This document shows positions 1 through 6,356 of a stretch of DNA of 7,787 nucleotides, one piece after another. This DNA is from an uncultured Oscillospiraceae bacterium (GTDB lineage Bacteria; Bacillota; Clostridia; Oscillospirales; Acutalibacteraceae). Positions within the stretch are counted from its first letter, which is position 1. Each line of letters opens with the position of its first letter. The translations under genes and the position numbers were made by a program. The DNA lies in NCBI GenBank assembly GCA_900543215.1, contig UQQR01000049.1, positions 1 through 7,787 on the forward strand, given 5' to 3'. A model generated the notes under the pieces. It was given only the letters and a program-made list of their open reading frames with translations, was not told the DNA's origin and did no database searches.

Positions 1-1
1 T

Positions 2-2074
2 AGCATATGTCCTTGGAGAGGGACACTAAAAACTACTACTTTATTATACGAGGAGGTAAAGCTTGCAGTATTTGATACCGGTGTATCAAATGTTTCGATA
101 AATGGGTTTGTTAACTTTGTTAATGATGTTTCTACAGACGAAAACGGTCATGGTACACAAATGGCAGGAATCATTTCCGCCGTTGTTGCAAATGCGGAAA
201 ATAAAATTGCATCACCGAGCATTTGCTCTGTTGTTGTCGCTGATCACAGAGGATTTGCAAAAACATCTACTATTATGCAGGGACTTGATTGGGCAATCAA
301 TAACGGAATTAATATTGTTTGTATGAGTTTTGGCGATTACCATAAATCCAAACTATTAGAAAACATGATTAACCGTGCATCGAGTTGCGGAATTGTTATG
401 GTTGCAGCTGCTGGTAATGATGGTGGATTTGAGGATGAAAAGCGAATTATGTATCCTGCGGCATTTGATAATGTACTATCGGTTGGTGCAAAGAATGGTG
501 ATACTATTGCTAATTATTCTAACGGCGGAGAAAAAGTAGATTGTTTTGCCAACGGTTCACAAATTACAACGGATATTAACGGTAACGCAGTAAATGTAAG
601 TGGAACTTCAGGTGCTACTGCCTTTATTTCAGAAACAGTTTTGAAAAATTGGTGTGTAAATCCAGAAAAAGCATCATTGGACATTATTGCAGATATAAAA
701 GCAGAAACGTCTCTTTCTGCAAGTATGAATACGGCAAAAACATTGACATTAACCAAAGAATATGATATAACCTCTGATGAAAAGGACAAAATTATGTCGA
801 ACATTGCAAAACTTAACGCAAGGTCACTGGACAAAGGTGTATCGGTGCTCTGCGTTGGTGATGATTGTGATGACGGATGCTATTCTAATGATATGGCATC
901 GGCGATAAGTCTTCCTTTTTTAAATTGGCGAAGTGGTAGTATTACTTGCCCGGGCAATGAAGTTTGGTACAAATTTACCGCAAATGTAAGCGGAGTTCAT
1001 CCCAATGGTAGTCCGGGTTGGTATACTGTTCATACAAAAGGTTCGTTAGATACCGTTGGTTATCTGTATGATTCTTACGGCAATCAAATTGCATATAATG
1101 ACGATGGTAGTAATGGGTTGAACTTCAATTTCTGGGTTCAACTTGAATATTACGAAACATATTATATTAGAGTTAAAGCATACGGTAGTAATACGGGTAA
1201 CTTTGACATAAGAGTATCGTATTTTGATGATGATCACGGCAATACCATGGATTCAGCAACCGAGGTTATTGGTGTGTATTATCAGGATAAAACTGTAACA
1301 GGATATTTGCACAGTCAGAATGATGTGGATTATTATACCTTTGTTCCCGCAAGAAACTGTGTAATGGAAGTTTACACGGAGGGCGATACTAACACCTACG
1401 GTCAATTATACTGTGCATCCGGCGGTTTGCTTGATTCTGATAATAACAGCAACGGTAACGGTAACTTCAAAATTACAGCACACCTCGAAGCTATGAAACG
1501 ATACTATATTGCTGTTAGTCACACTTCTTCAACTGGTTATGGCGATTATACGCTAAGGTTTAAGTTTGTAAAGGATATGTTGCCTGCCTATTCAAATCCA
1601 AAAGGTGCTATTTGGATAAACGATAGTTATGATAAAGATGAAGTGGAACTGTCTGTTCAAAAGATTGTTTATATAGATAATCAAGATAGTATATTATGGG
1701 GATATAAATTACAACAATCCACTTTCATAAATACTATTAAAATTAAAGCACAGCAGTCTATAGATGAATTAATTGAAGAGTTGATTTTACAGGGTTTTTC
1801 GACCTCTTTTGCCTATAATATGGCTGGTTATATTATAGATGTTTTGGAAATATTACAGCCTTCCTTGAATCTTGCGGAATTTAATTTAGCTTATGATTCA
1901 TATGTTGATAGTGGATGTATAGGATTCGTTATTGCTCAATGTTGGACCTTAAAACGTATGGCTGTGCCGCCAATCCCTGTGTATGAATATGTTGAACAGC
2001 AAACTTATGCACACTATGATAACGATAGTTATATGTATGGTTATCCGTATGCGCGGGGACATTTTGAGTGTTGA
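2..2074 (+). CDS. Subtilisin-like (S8) serine protease with two PPC-like domains, 5' partial
   Basis: This frame is open from the first full codon of the window, so the true start and any signal peptide lie upstream; the ATG at 161 falls after the catalytic Asp and His and cannot be the start. Numbering residues from base 2, the S8 active site is complete: Asp25 in VFDTGVS, His50 in NGHGTQMAG, oxyanion Asn139 in AAAGNDGG and nucleophile Ser203 in VSGTSGATAF. The usual Pro a few residues after the Ser (GTSMASP) is absent. Residues about 292-407 and 412-523 form two PPC-like beta domains (GNEVWYKFTANVSG...YYIRVKAYG; NDVDYYTFVPA...RYYIAVSH), which often sit C-terminal to secreted peptidases. The last 167 residues (524-690) are not a family I recognise; they hold a hydrophobic helical stretch and a Tyr-rich tail ending YGYPYARGHFEC. 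No LPXTG, SLH or dockerin is seen. The protein is probably secreted or surface-associated and cleaves proteins. A membrane-protein gene follows after 28 bases, so the two are probably cotranscribed. Confidence 0.88.
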   Translation, partial: SICPWRGTLKTTTLLYEEVKLAVFDTGVSNVSINGFVNFVNDVSTDENGHGTQMAGIISAVVANAENKIASPSICSVVVADHRGFAKTSTIMQGLDWAINNGINIVCMSFGDYHKSKLLENMINRASSCGIVMVAAAGNDGGFEDEKRIMYPAAFDNVLSVGAKNGDTIANYSNGGEKVDCFANGSQITTDINGNAVNVSGTSGATAFISETVLKNWCVNPEKASLDIIADIKAETSLSASMNTAKTLTLTKEYDITSDEKDKIMSNIAKLNARSLDKGVSVLCVGDDCDDGCYSNDMASAISLPFLNWRSGSITCPGNEVWYKFTANVSGVHPNGSPGWYTVHTKGSLDTVGYLYDSYGNQIAYNDDGSNGLNFNFWVQLEYYETYYIRVKAYGSNTGNFDIRVSYFDDDHGNTMDSATEVIGVYYQDKTVTGYLHSQNDVDYYTFVPARNCVMEVYTEGDTNTYGQLYCASGGLLDSDNNSNGNGNFKITAHLEAMKRYYIAVSHTSSTGYGDYTLRFKFVKDMLPAYSNPKGAIWINDSYDKDEVELSVQKIVYIDNQDSILWGYKLQQSTFINTIKIKAQQSIDELIEELILQGFSTSFAYNMAGYIIDVLEILQPSLNLAEFNLAYDSYVDSGCIGFVIAQCWTLKRMAVPPIPVYEYVEQQTYAHYDNDSYMYGYPYARGHFEC

Positions 2075-2102
2075 TAGTTTGTGTATTTTAGGAGAATGAT
2101 TT

Positions 2103-2432
2103 ATGAAAAAAAAGATTGTAATTTCTTGTGTTTGCATCTTCATCGTTTTAGTATTATCAATAGGTGTTTATTGGTGTTTCCATCCCACTCACTATAAATT
2201 TAATGACCGATTTATTATTGGAAACTCAAAAGATAACATAATAGAAAAATACGGAGAATTCGATTATAGCAAATATGATGAGAGCGGAAATTATTTATAT
2301 GCCGAATATGTAGCGAGTCATTATAATTATCCTAAATATACACCTGGGCTTATAAGAAAATGGTACATTATTGAGTTTGAAAACGATATAGCAACAAATG
2401 TTGAAATACGTGAAGGTGAATATATTCAATAA
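2103..2432 (+). CDS. Small membrane-anchored protein with BamE/SmpA-like motif (paralog of 5843-6169)
   Basis: The 109-residue protein starts at ATG 2103 behind GGAG at 2091-2094 with 8-base spacing. It has a Lys-rich N-terminus and one hydrophobic segment (about residues 5-26), then an extracytoplasmic domain of about 80 residues. There is no clear lipobox, so it is probably a single-pass or signal-anchor protein. Residues 31-54 carry YKFNDRFIIG...IIEKYGEFD, matching the lipoprotein at 5843-6169 at 13 of 24 positions by eye. The pattern 'hydrophobic-IG-(4-5 residues)-II-E-x-YGEFD' plus a later beta strand (WYIIEFENDIATNVEI) resembles the compact SmpA/OmlA/BamE and BLIP-type fold; that fold call is inference from pattern. 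It sits 28 bases after the protease gene and before a terminator, so it is the last gene of that operon. It could be a folding partner, inhibitor or protective partner of the protease. Nothing in the sequence decides which. Confidence 0.82.
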   Translation: MKKKIVISCVCIFIVLVLSIGVYWCFHPTHYKFNDRFIIGNSKDNIIEKYGEFDYSKYDESGNYLYAEYVASHYNYPKYTPGLIRKWYIIEFENDIATNVEIREGEYIQ

Positions 2433-2469
2433 ATTATAATTTTTAAAATTTTTCTTCTTTTCATTAAAG

Positions 2470-2500
2470 GAGTGGTTAGTAATCTAATCACTCTTTTTTT
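2470..2500 (+). terminator. Intrinsic terminator after the protease operon
   Basis: A 10-pair stem (GAGTGGTTAG at 2470-2479 with CTAATCACTC at 2484-2493, including one G-U pair) closes a 4-base TAAT loop and is followed directly by seven T residues (2494-2500). It lies 38 bases after the stop at 2432, so it should end the transcript carrying the protease and its small partner. Confidence 0.85.
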
Positions 2501-2518
2501 GTAACAACAATTTCTTTC

Positions 2519-2550
2519 AACCCCGACACTCGTTGTCAGGGTTATTTTTT
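2519..2550 (+). repeat. Second hairpin with T-run, copy 1 of a repeated intergenic element
   Basis: A hairpin (AACCCCGACA 2519-2528, loop CTCGT, TGTCAGGGTT 2534-2543, one C-A mismatch) is followed by A and six T residues, then ATACT. The end GTTATTTTTTATACT (2541-2555) is identical to 6325-6339, and the layout (terminator, short gap, 10-pair hairpin with 5-base loop) is the same at both places. It could act as a back-up terminator. TATACT at 2550-2555 resembles a -10 box, but I find no acceptable -35 at normal spacing. Confidence 0.7.
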
Positions 2551-2583
2551 ATACTATGATTGCAGCTGTAAAAATAAAAAATC

Positions 2584-2592
2584 GGAGGTGAT
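2584..2592 (+). promoter_or_regulatory. Very strong ribosome binding site for the DNRLRE gene
   Basis: GGAGGTGAT is an almost full-length complement of the 3' end of 16S rRNA. The GGAGG core lies 8 bases before ATG 2597. It fixes the start of the downstream protein at a residue with no signal peptide after it, and suggests high translation. Confidence 0.8.
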
Positions 2593-2596
2593 GTAA

Positions 2597-3727
2597 ATGC
2601 AGTCTGTATTAGGGGAGATTTCAAAATTGAGGAGAGGTTCCCCAATCATTATTGATTACCATAATAGCAATCGTTACAGGTTGGTTGTTCAGGAAAGCAA
2701 CGGAACAAAGACCGCATATTATTTCAGTACACCAATCTATAGCAGAAGAACGCGAAAAATGATTGATGTAAAATTTCAGTCTAACGGTGATGCGATTTTT
2801 TCGACCGGTAGTAACACCAATATTACTGTTTCGAAAAATGTGTTAATAGAAAATGCAGAAGGTTCTTGTTCGATAGAATTGTCGCAAAACTGCAATTTGA
2901 TTTCATCACAAAAGGTTCGTTGTGGAAGTATGGTACTAACCCCTACAACAAACGGCGTGGCATTCAAATGCGCACTAAAGACAAAAGAGAAAGCAACATT
3001 TACTATTGAGGTCGGACAACCGTTTTTGAATGTGAGCGCGAATGATAAGTGCTTTGCTCTGATGAAGGAACGTTTTAGACCATTTGTTGTATTCTCTTGC
3101 ATTGGCACAGTTGACACAAGCGGAAATGTGATTGCTCCTGCAAAAATCGAGTATCAGAAGCTTACGGATAGACATTATAGAATCGCAATTTTTTCTACAA
3201 GTCCGTTGGCTCAAAGTGTACTTTTTGAAGCGAATCTCTATGAGAACAAATTGTTTCAGGACACAACGGTTGAAAGTATGAATCCATCCACAAATAACGC
3301 ATTTGGCAGTGTTGGTTTTATCGGCAATTCTTCTGCTTACGGAGAACAATGGTTGTATTCGCGGCTTGATTATTCAAGAATACCCGAAATTATGGATAAA
3401 CGAATTCAAAAAGCGGTGCTGCATATGCCTAAGCTCAATCAAAGCAAGGTTGAATTTAGTGCGTACAAGGTTTCGGCACGTTTCTGTAGTTTTGGTTCGA
3501 ACTGGGACAATAAGATCCCCGGAGAAACACCTGTTTCTGATTCGTCTTCTCAAAATGGCTATCAAAGTTTGGATTTTACATCCTTGCTGATTGACGGCAG
3601 GACGAAAACCATTACGAAATCCGAAGGGCTGATTTTAAAGCCTAAAATTAAGGGCTCAGGTTTTTCTGTAATTGCAACGGGAGATAGTTATTTAGCTCCG
3701 CAGATTATGGAAATTAATTTTAGGTAA
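2597..3727 (+). CDS. DNRLRE-domain protein, no signal peptide
   Basis: This 376-residue protein starts at ATG 2597 behind a near-perfect ribosome binding site. The C-terminal part, about residues 221-376, fits the DNRLRE family: FQDTTVESMNPSTNNAFG, then EQWLYSRLDYSRIP, KAVLHMP and FGSNWDNKIP, ending in a beta strand (QIMEINFR). DNRLRE domains are beta-sandwich modules of large secreted proteins, often linked to RHS/WapA-type proteins in Firmicutes. Residues 1-220 are beta-rich and I cannot assign them; they include strands such as RYRLVVQES and ATFTIEVGQPFLNVSAN. No signal peptide, membrane segment, wall anchor or catalytic motif is visible, so the route out of the cell, if any, is unknown. 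The gene lies after a double terminator, so it should begin a new transcript, but I could not place a convincing promoter in the 90 bases before it. It may be a detached module of a larger protein or part of a surface complex. Confidence 0.82.
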   Translation: MQSVLGEISKLRRGSPIIIDYHNSNRYRLVVQESNGTKTAYYFSTPIYSRRTRKMIDVKFQSNGDAIFSTGSNTNITVSKNVLIENAEGSCSIELSQNCNLISSQKVRCGSMVLTPTTNGVAFKCALKTKEKATFTIEVGQPFLNVSANDKCFALMKERFRPFVVFSCIGTVDTSGNVIAPAKIEYQKLTDRHYRIAIFSTSPLAQSVLFEANLYENKLFQDTTVESMNPSTNNAFGSVGFIGNSSAYGEQWLYSRLDYSRIPEIMDKRIQKAVLHMPKLNQSKVEFSAYKVSARFCSFGSNWDNKIPGETPVSDSSSQNGYQSLDFTSLLIDGRTKTITKSEGLILKPKIKGSGFSVIATGDSYLAPQIMEINFR

Positions 3728-3753
3728 ATTTTTTGAATTTTTATAAATGAAAC

Positions 3754-3969
3754 TTGCATCTGAACGCTTGGTGGCTGACAAAATCGAAAAACCAACTATT
3801 AACGGAACCCAAGCTTGACGGTATGCCGGAAAAATGGGCGCCCTACTGCCCTTCCGCGCTTGAGCCTGAGGATATGTCACTTTGGTTATGCGGGGCTACG
3901 GCATTTGATTCACTGTCGGTTGAAGATGTGTATTCCGCAAACGAAGATATTATTGCAAAAATGTGGTAA
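3754..3969 (+). pseudogene. Doubtful 71-codon frame, probably a composite remnant
   Basis: The frame can only start at TTG 3754, 6 bases after a TGA and with no ribosome binding site. The first part (to about 3865) overlaps a different 23-codon frame starting ATG 3747 (MKLASERLVADKIEKPTING...) that ends at TGA 3816-3818. The last 35 or so residues read like a true protein tail: LEPEDMSLWLCGATAFDS, then VEDVYSANEDIIAKMW. The stop overlaps AAGGAGG, the ribosome binding site of the next gene. I read this as the tail of a lost gene fused to non-coding or repeat sequence, possibly still translated and coupled to the next gene. I do not recognise the tail family. The opposite strand is also open here, but only as a shadow. 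Confidence 0.4.
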
Positions 3970-3985
3970 GGAGGATATAATATAA

Positions 3986-5251
3986 ATGAACAAGAAGCAA
4001 TATAATAATATTATAAGAAATACTTTAAAACAGGAGCATACCGAGGATTCGCTGTCGACAGCAAGAGCAGTATTTAAAAATATGGGCATTGCGCTGCCGA
4101 ACGGGGTTATAAAAGAGGTCTTTAAAACCGTTAAAACCAACGACTATATGGGCTGGAAGCCCTGCACAATGGAAGAGGCTCGTGCGGCGACGAATAAGGG
4201 CACTGCGGCAATAGGCATAAGCGACAGCAAAATAGTTGTTTTGGCGGCTGATGACGCGGAGGAGCCGATTGAATCCACGGCGGAGGTTCTTGCAATAACC
4301 GATTCCACGCCGGCGGTGACAGTCACAGGATTGCAATATTATTTGTATAGCTACGGCGGAACAGGTTGCGGAGGTATTACAACTACCATTTCAACTGAAT
4401 ATTGTGGCGGTTCAAACTATAGAGATGTTACAAAACATAAAATGGTTTTGCAATGTGATGGTTACTATGTGTGCTCCAAATGCGGATATAGAGTCAAATC
4501 ACCATCTTTGCAAGATAAGGAAATTCTCAATGATAGTGACTACTTTACAATTGTTTCCTTGTTGCATGAATATCTGTCAATAGTTCAACAGTTTCCAATA
4601 TATGCAGAAAAAATGTTGTATATGATTGATGCAATTAGAGGTTTGCCCGAAAACAAGACTAAATATGAATATTGTGACAAAAACGGAATATATGTTCCGG
4701 AATATAATATTAGCCTTGGGAACAGTAATATATACATTCATGTTAATAAAGGCTCCTGTGTAACAGAGTGGGTTTTGTTAAAAACATTGTATTCTATTAT
4801 CAGTGCAGCTACGCCATTTCCATATTCAGTTATGTTATCAGCAGTATCAGATTTAGTTGCCAGAGATCATCCGGGAGTTACTAAGATGACCGGTGCGGAC
4901 ATTGCGAAGAATTTTGCATCTTATATAGCCGAAGGAATTCTTAATATACCTAATATTAAAAAAGTGCCAAAAATAATATTGGAAAAGGTTAAAAATGCGG
5001 CAGATATATATTTCTTTTATGATGATATTGAAAAGGGAATTTCGTGTACTAATGATTGTTACAACATTAACATATCTGTAATCAATAAAGATGAATTTTA
5101 TGATTGTCATCAAATCAAATATCATTTTTCAAATGGAGTTGAAACAATGGGTAGATATTCAGAATATAATGTTGATGGTATTCAAACTGTATATGTTGGG
5201 GCCAATTATTATGATCATGTGAATAATCGCGAATATGATGTTTACAGATAA
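3986..5251 (+). CDS. 421-residue modular protein of unknown function with CxxC motif
   Basis: It starts at ATG 3986 with AAGGAGG at 3968-3974, a rather long 11-base spacing. Residues 1-113 are encoded by GC-rich DNA: a helical start (MNKKQYNNIIRNTLKQEH), then MGWKPCTMEEARAA with GTAAIGISDSKIVVLAADD, a pattern recalling the beginning of CHAP/papain-like domains (a GW.xxT..EA..xA..G stretch before a strand) but without a visible Cys/His active site. From about residue 114 the DNA becomes AT-rich. This part has a Cys-rich patch, C157 and C163-S-K-C166 (probable metal binding), an acidic helical region (LQDKEILNDSDYFTIVSLLHEY), a hydrophobic segment around residues 258-295, and a Tyr/Asn-rich beta C-terminus (YVGANYYDHVNNREYDVYR). 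There is no signal peptide. It looks like a shared N-terminal trafficking-type domain joined to a variable module. The zinc-ribbon membrane gene follows after 47 bases. No toxin or enzyme family is recognised. Confidence 0.8.
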   Translation: MNKKQYNNIIRNTLKQEHTEDSLSTARAVFKNMGIALPNGVIKEVFKTVKTNDYMGWKPCTMEEARAATNKGTAAIGISDSKIVVLAADDAEEPIESTAEVLAITDSTPAVTVTGLQYYLYSYGGTGCGGITTTISTEYCGGSNYRDVTKHKMVLQCDGYYVCSKCGYRVKSPSLQDKEILNDSDYFTIVSLLHEYLSIVQQFPIYAEKMLYMIDAIRGLPENKTKYEYCDKNGIYVPEYNISLGNSNIYIHVNKGSCVTEWVLLKTLYSIISAATPFPYSVMLSAVSDLVARDHPGVTKMTGADIAKNFASYIAEGILNIPNIKKVPKIILEKVKNAADIYFFYDDIEKGISCTNDCYNINISVINKDEFYDCHQIKYHFSNGVETMGRYSEYNVDGIQTVYVGANYYDHVNNREYDVYR

Positions 5252-5298
5252 ATGATTGACTATTTATTAAAAATGCATATTATGAAAGGGTGTAAGAT

Positions 5299-5658
5299 TT
5301 GTTTAAGTGTCCTTGTTGCGGTGGGGAAATAAGCTTTTTAAAAAAAATGCTTTTATTACCTTGCGGCGGAACAACTCAATGTCCCTCCTGCGGCAATAAA
5401 TTATGTCTTAAACCGTATGGTACAAGCCGAAGTGATATAGGTTTAATTTTTATATTAACATATTATTTTCTAAACATAAAAAAATGGCTTGTACCGATAT
5501 GCATATTGGAATTATTAGTATTCTCCCTAATAAAATCTATATTACTGCCTCTTGTCCCATGCGATACAAAACAAAAAATGTCCTTTATAGATTGGTTTGT
5601 TGCGGTATTTCTAATATTAGGTTTACTTATTGGTTTGTTGAATGAAATTTTTCAATAA
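5299..5658 (+). CDS. Zinc-ribbon membrane protein, TTG start
   Basis: This 119-residue protein starts at TTG 5299, chosen because AAAGGG at 5285-5290 lies 8 bases upstream and the zinc ribbon begins at once (FKCPCCGGEISF). Two CxxC knuckles, C4/C7 and C28/C31, form a likely zinc ribbon in residues 1-36. The rest is hydrophobic: a short segment near 47-59, one at about 62-86 and one at about 97-115, giving two or three membrane passes. The ribbon should be cytoplasmic. It follows the 421-residue gene by 47 bases and is probably in the same transcript; a TTGACT (5256-5261)/TATTAT (5278-5283) pair with 16-base spacing could add a promoter, but its start point would fall on the ribosome binding site. 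As a small membrane protein paired with a modular protein it could be a cognate protective protein or a transport helper; this is inference from position only. Confidence 0.78.
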   Translation: MFKCPCCGGEISFLKKMLLLPCGGTTQCPSCGNKLCLKPYGTSRSDIGLIFILTYYFLNIKKWLVPICILELLVFSLIKSILLPLVPCDTKQKMSFIDWFVAVFLILGLLIGLLNEIFQ

Positions 5659-5771
5659 TGAACGACAGTCAATCTGCTTAATATCCATAAATTTCTTTTA
5701 CAAACGATAGCATATCAAATCAGCTTTTTCCAAAAAATGCACGGCAAATTTTGCAACGGATATACTAAAAA

Positions 5772-5801
5772 TTCACAGACACAATAAGGCATTTATATAA
5801 T
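5772..5801 (+). promoter_or_regulatory. Candidate sigma-A promoter for the lipoprotein gene
   Basis: TTCACA (5772-5777) and TATAAT (5796-5801) are separated by 18 bases. The -10 is perfect and the -35 matches TTGACA at five of six bases. A start near 5808 would leave a leader of about 35 bases before ATG 5843. It lies in the 184-base gap after the zinc-ribbon gene, which holds no other feature I can support and no clear terminator. Confidence 0.5.
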
Positions 5802-5842
5802 TTACCTCACACGGCGAATACTAAAGAAAGTTGGGGAAATCA

Positions 5843-6169
5843 ATGAAACTTAAGGCGTATATTGCGGTATCTGTTATTCTGTTTTCGGCTGTGCTGTTAA
5901 CAAGCTGTGGTAAAAAGTATAAATATGATTCTGATTGGATAATCGGAAAAAATTCACAGGAAATAATTGAGCAGTACGGTGAGTTTGATGTAGTGACTAT
6001 GCCTAAAAATGATCAAGGTCTTTATTCTTCGGCAATATGTTCGTATATTATAGTTCCAAAAAAGGTGGGCTATCTGGGGACAACACCTGAACGATTATTT
6101 TCAATAGGTTTTGATGAGAACGGAATCGCCGATGAATGCTTTGAAGAAACGGGCGGAAAAGGCGGTTAA
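5843..6169 (+). CDS. BamE/SmpA-like lipoprotein (paralog of 2103-2432)
   Basis: The start is ATG 5843, with GGGGA at 5833-5837 five bases upstream; the in-frame TTG at 5831 overlaps this ribosome binding site and is rejected. The 108-residue product has a lipoprotein signal peptide, MKLKAYIAV...LLTSC, with lipobox Cys22 followed by GKK, so the mature protein should be lipid-anchored on the outer face of the membrane. Residues 26-49 (YKYDSDWIIG...IIEQYGEFD) align with the small protein at 2103-2432, 13 of 24 positions identical, and a later strand LFSIGFDENGIADECF matches WYIIEFENDIATNVEI there. A BamE/SmpA or BLIP-like fold is inferred from this pattern. BamE itself is a Gram-negative outer-membrane assembly factor, so that role cannot apply here. 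The gene seems to have its own promoter and is followed by a terminator and hairpin like those after its paralog. Confidence 0.85.
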   Translation: MKLKAYIAVSVILFSAVLLTSCGKKYKYDSDWIIGKNSQEIIEQYGEFDVVTMPKNDQGLYSSAICSYIIVPKKVGYLGTTPERLFSIGFDENGIADECFEETGGKGG

Positions 6170-6240
6170 AGATTCAATGACAGTAAACTGCATATTATTC
6201 GGCGGAAGATTTTAAAATTGATTAAATATCCCCGTGTAAA

Positions 6241-6273
6241 AACAACGGTCAGCTTCCACTGACCGCTGTTTTT
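6241..6273 (+). terminator. Intrinsic terminator after the lipoprotein gene
   Basis: GGTCAG (6247-6252) pairs with CTGACC (6259-6264) around a 6-base CTTCCA loop. The stem extends outward as AAACAAC/GCTGTTT with a single A-C mismatch, and five T residues end it (6269-6273). It lies about 70 bases after the stop at 6169; no other feature is seen in those 70 bases. Confidence 0.82.
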
Positions 6274-6302
6274 CTGTTCTTATAACAAAAAATATATTTT
6301 CT

Positions 6303-6334
6303 AACACTGACACAAACTGTCAGTGTTATTTTTT
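6303..6334 (+). repeat. Second hairpin with T-run, copy 2 of the repeated intergenic element
   Basis: AACACTGACA (6303-6312) pairs perfectly with TGTCAGTGTT (6318-6327) over a CAAAC loop, followed by A, six T residues and ATACT. Compared with copy 1, one stem pair is A-T here (6306/6324) and C-G there (2522/2540), a compensated change, while the loops differ. The structure is therefore probably what is kept. It ends about 23 bases before the abrupt start of the truncated Big2 frame. Confidence 0.72.
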
Positions 6335-6356
6335 ATACTGTATAAGCAATTATTTA

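Noticed and set aside
161..163. ATG as start of the protease
   Set aside because: The catalytic Asp (74-76) and His (149-151) codons lie upstream in the same open frame, so the gene runs in from outside the window.
102..326. 74-codon + strand frame inside the protease gene
   Set aside because: It overlaps the S8 catalytic region in another frame; the protease frame carries all family motifs.
514..834. 106-codon reverse-strand frame, and others like it across the window (1046-1237, 1949-2143, 2776-3349, 4025-4336, 4853-5125, 6354-6701, 7205-7387)
   Set aside because: All lie opposite well-supported genes or domains, have no family likeness and are explained as shadows.
2550..2555. TATACT as a -10 box after hairpin copy 1 (and 6334-6339 after copy 2)
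   Set aside because: No acceptable -35 at 16-19 bases; the best match, CTGACA in copy 2, is 21 bases away and inside the stem.
3303..3590. 95-codon + strand frame within the DNRLRE gene
   Set aside because: It is out of frame with the DNRLRE domain signature, which is continuous through this interval.
3986..4330. Active CHAP/papain-like peptidase at the start of the 421-residue protein
   Set aside because: The GWKPCTMEEARAA pattern is suggestive, but no Cys-His active-site pair with the expected context follows before the composition break.
5256..5283. Promoter TTGACT/TATTAT, 16-base spacing, before the zinc-ribbon gene
   Set aside because: Transcription would start on the ribosome binding site at 5285-5290; kept only as a remark in that gene's entry.
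5831..5833. TTG as start of the lipoprotein
   Set aside because: It overlaps the GGGGA ribosome binding site; ATG 5843 has correct spacing and gives a standard lipoprotein signal.
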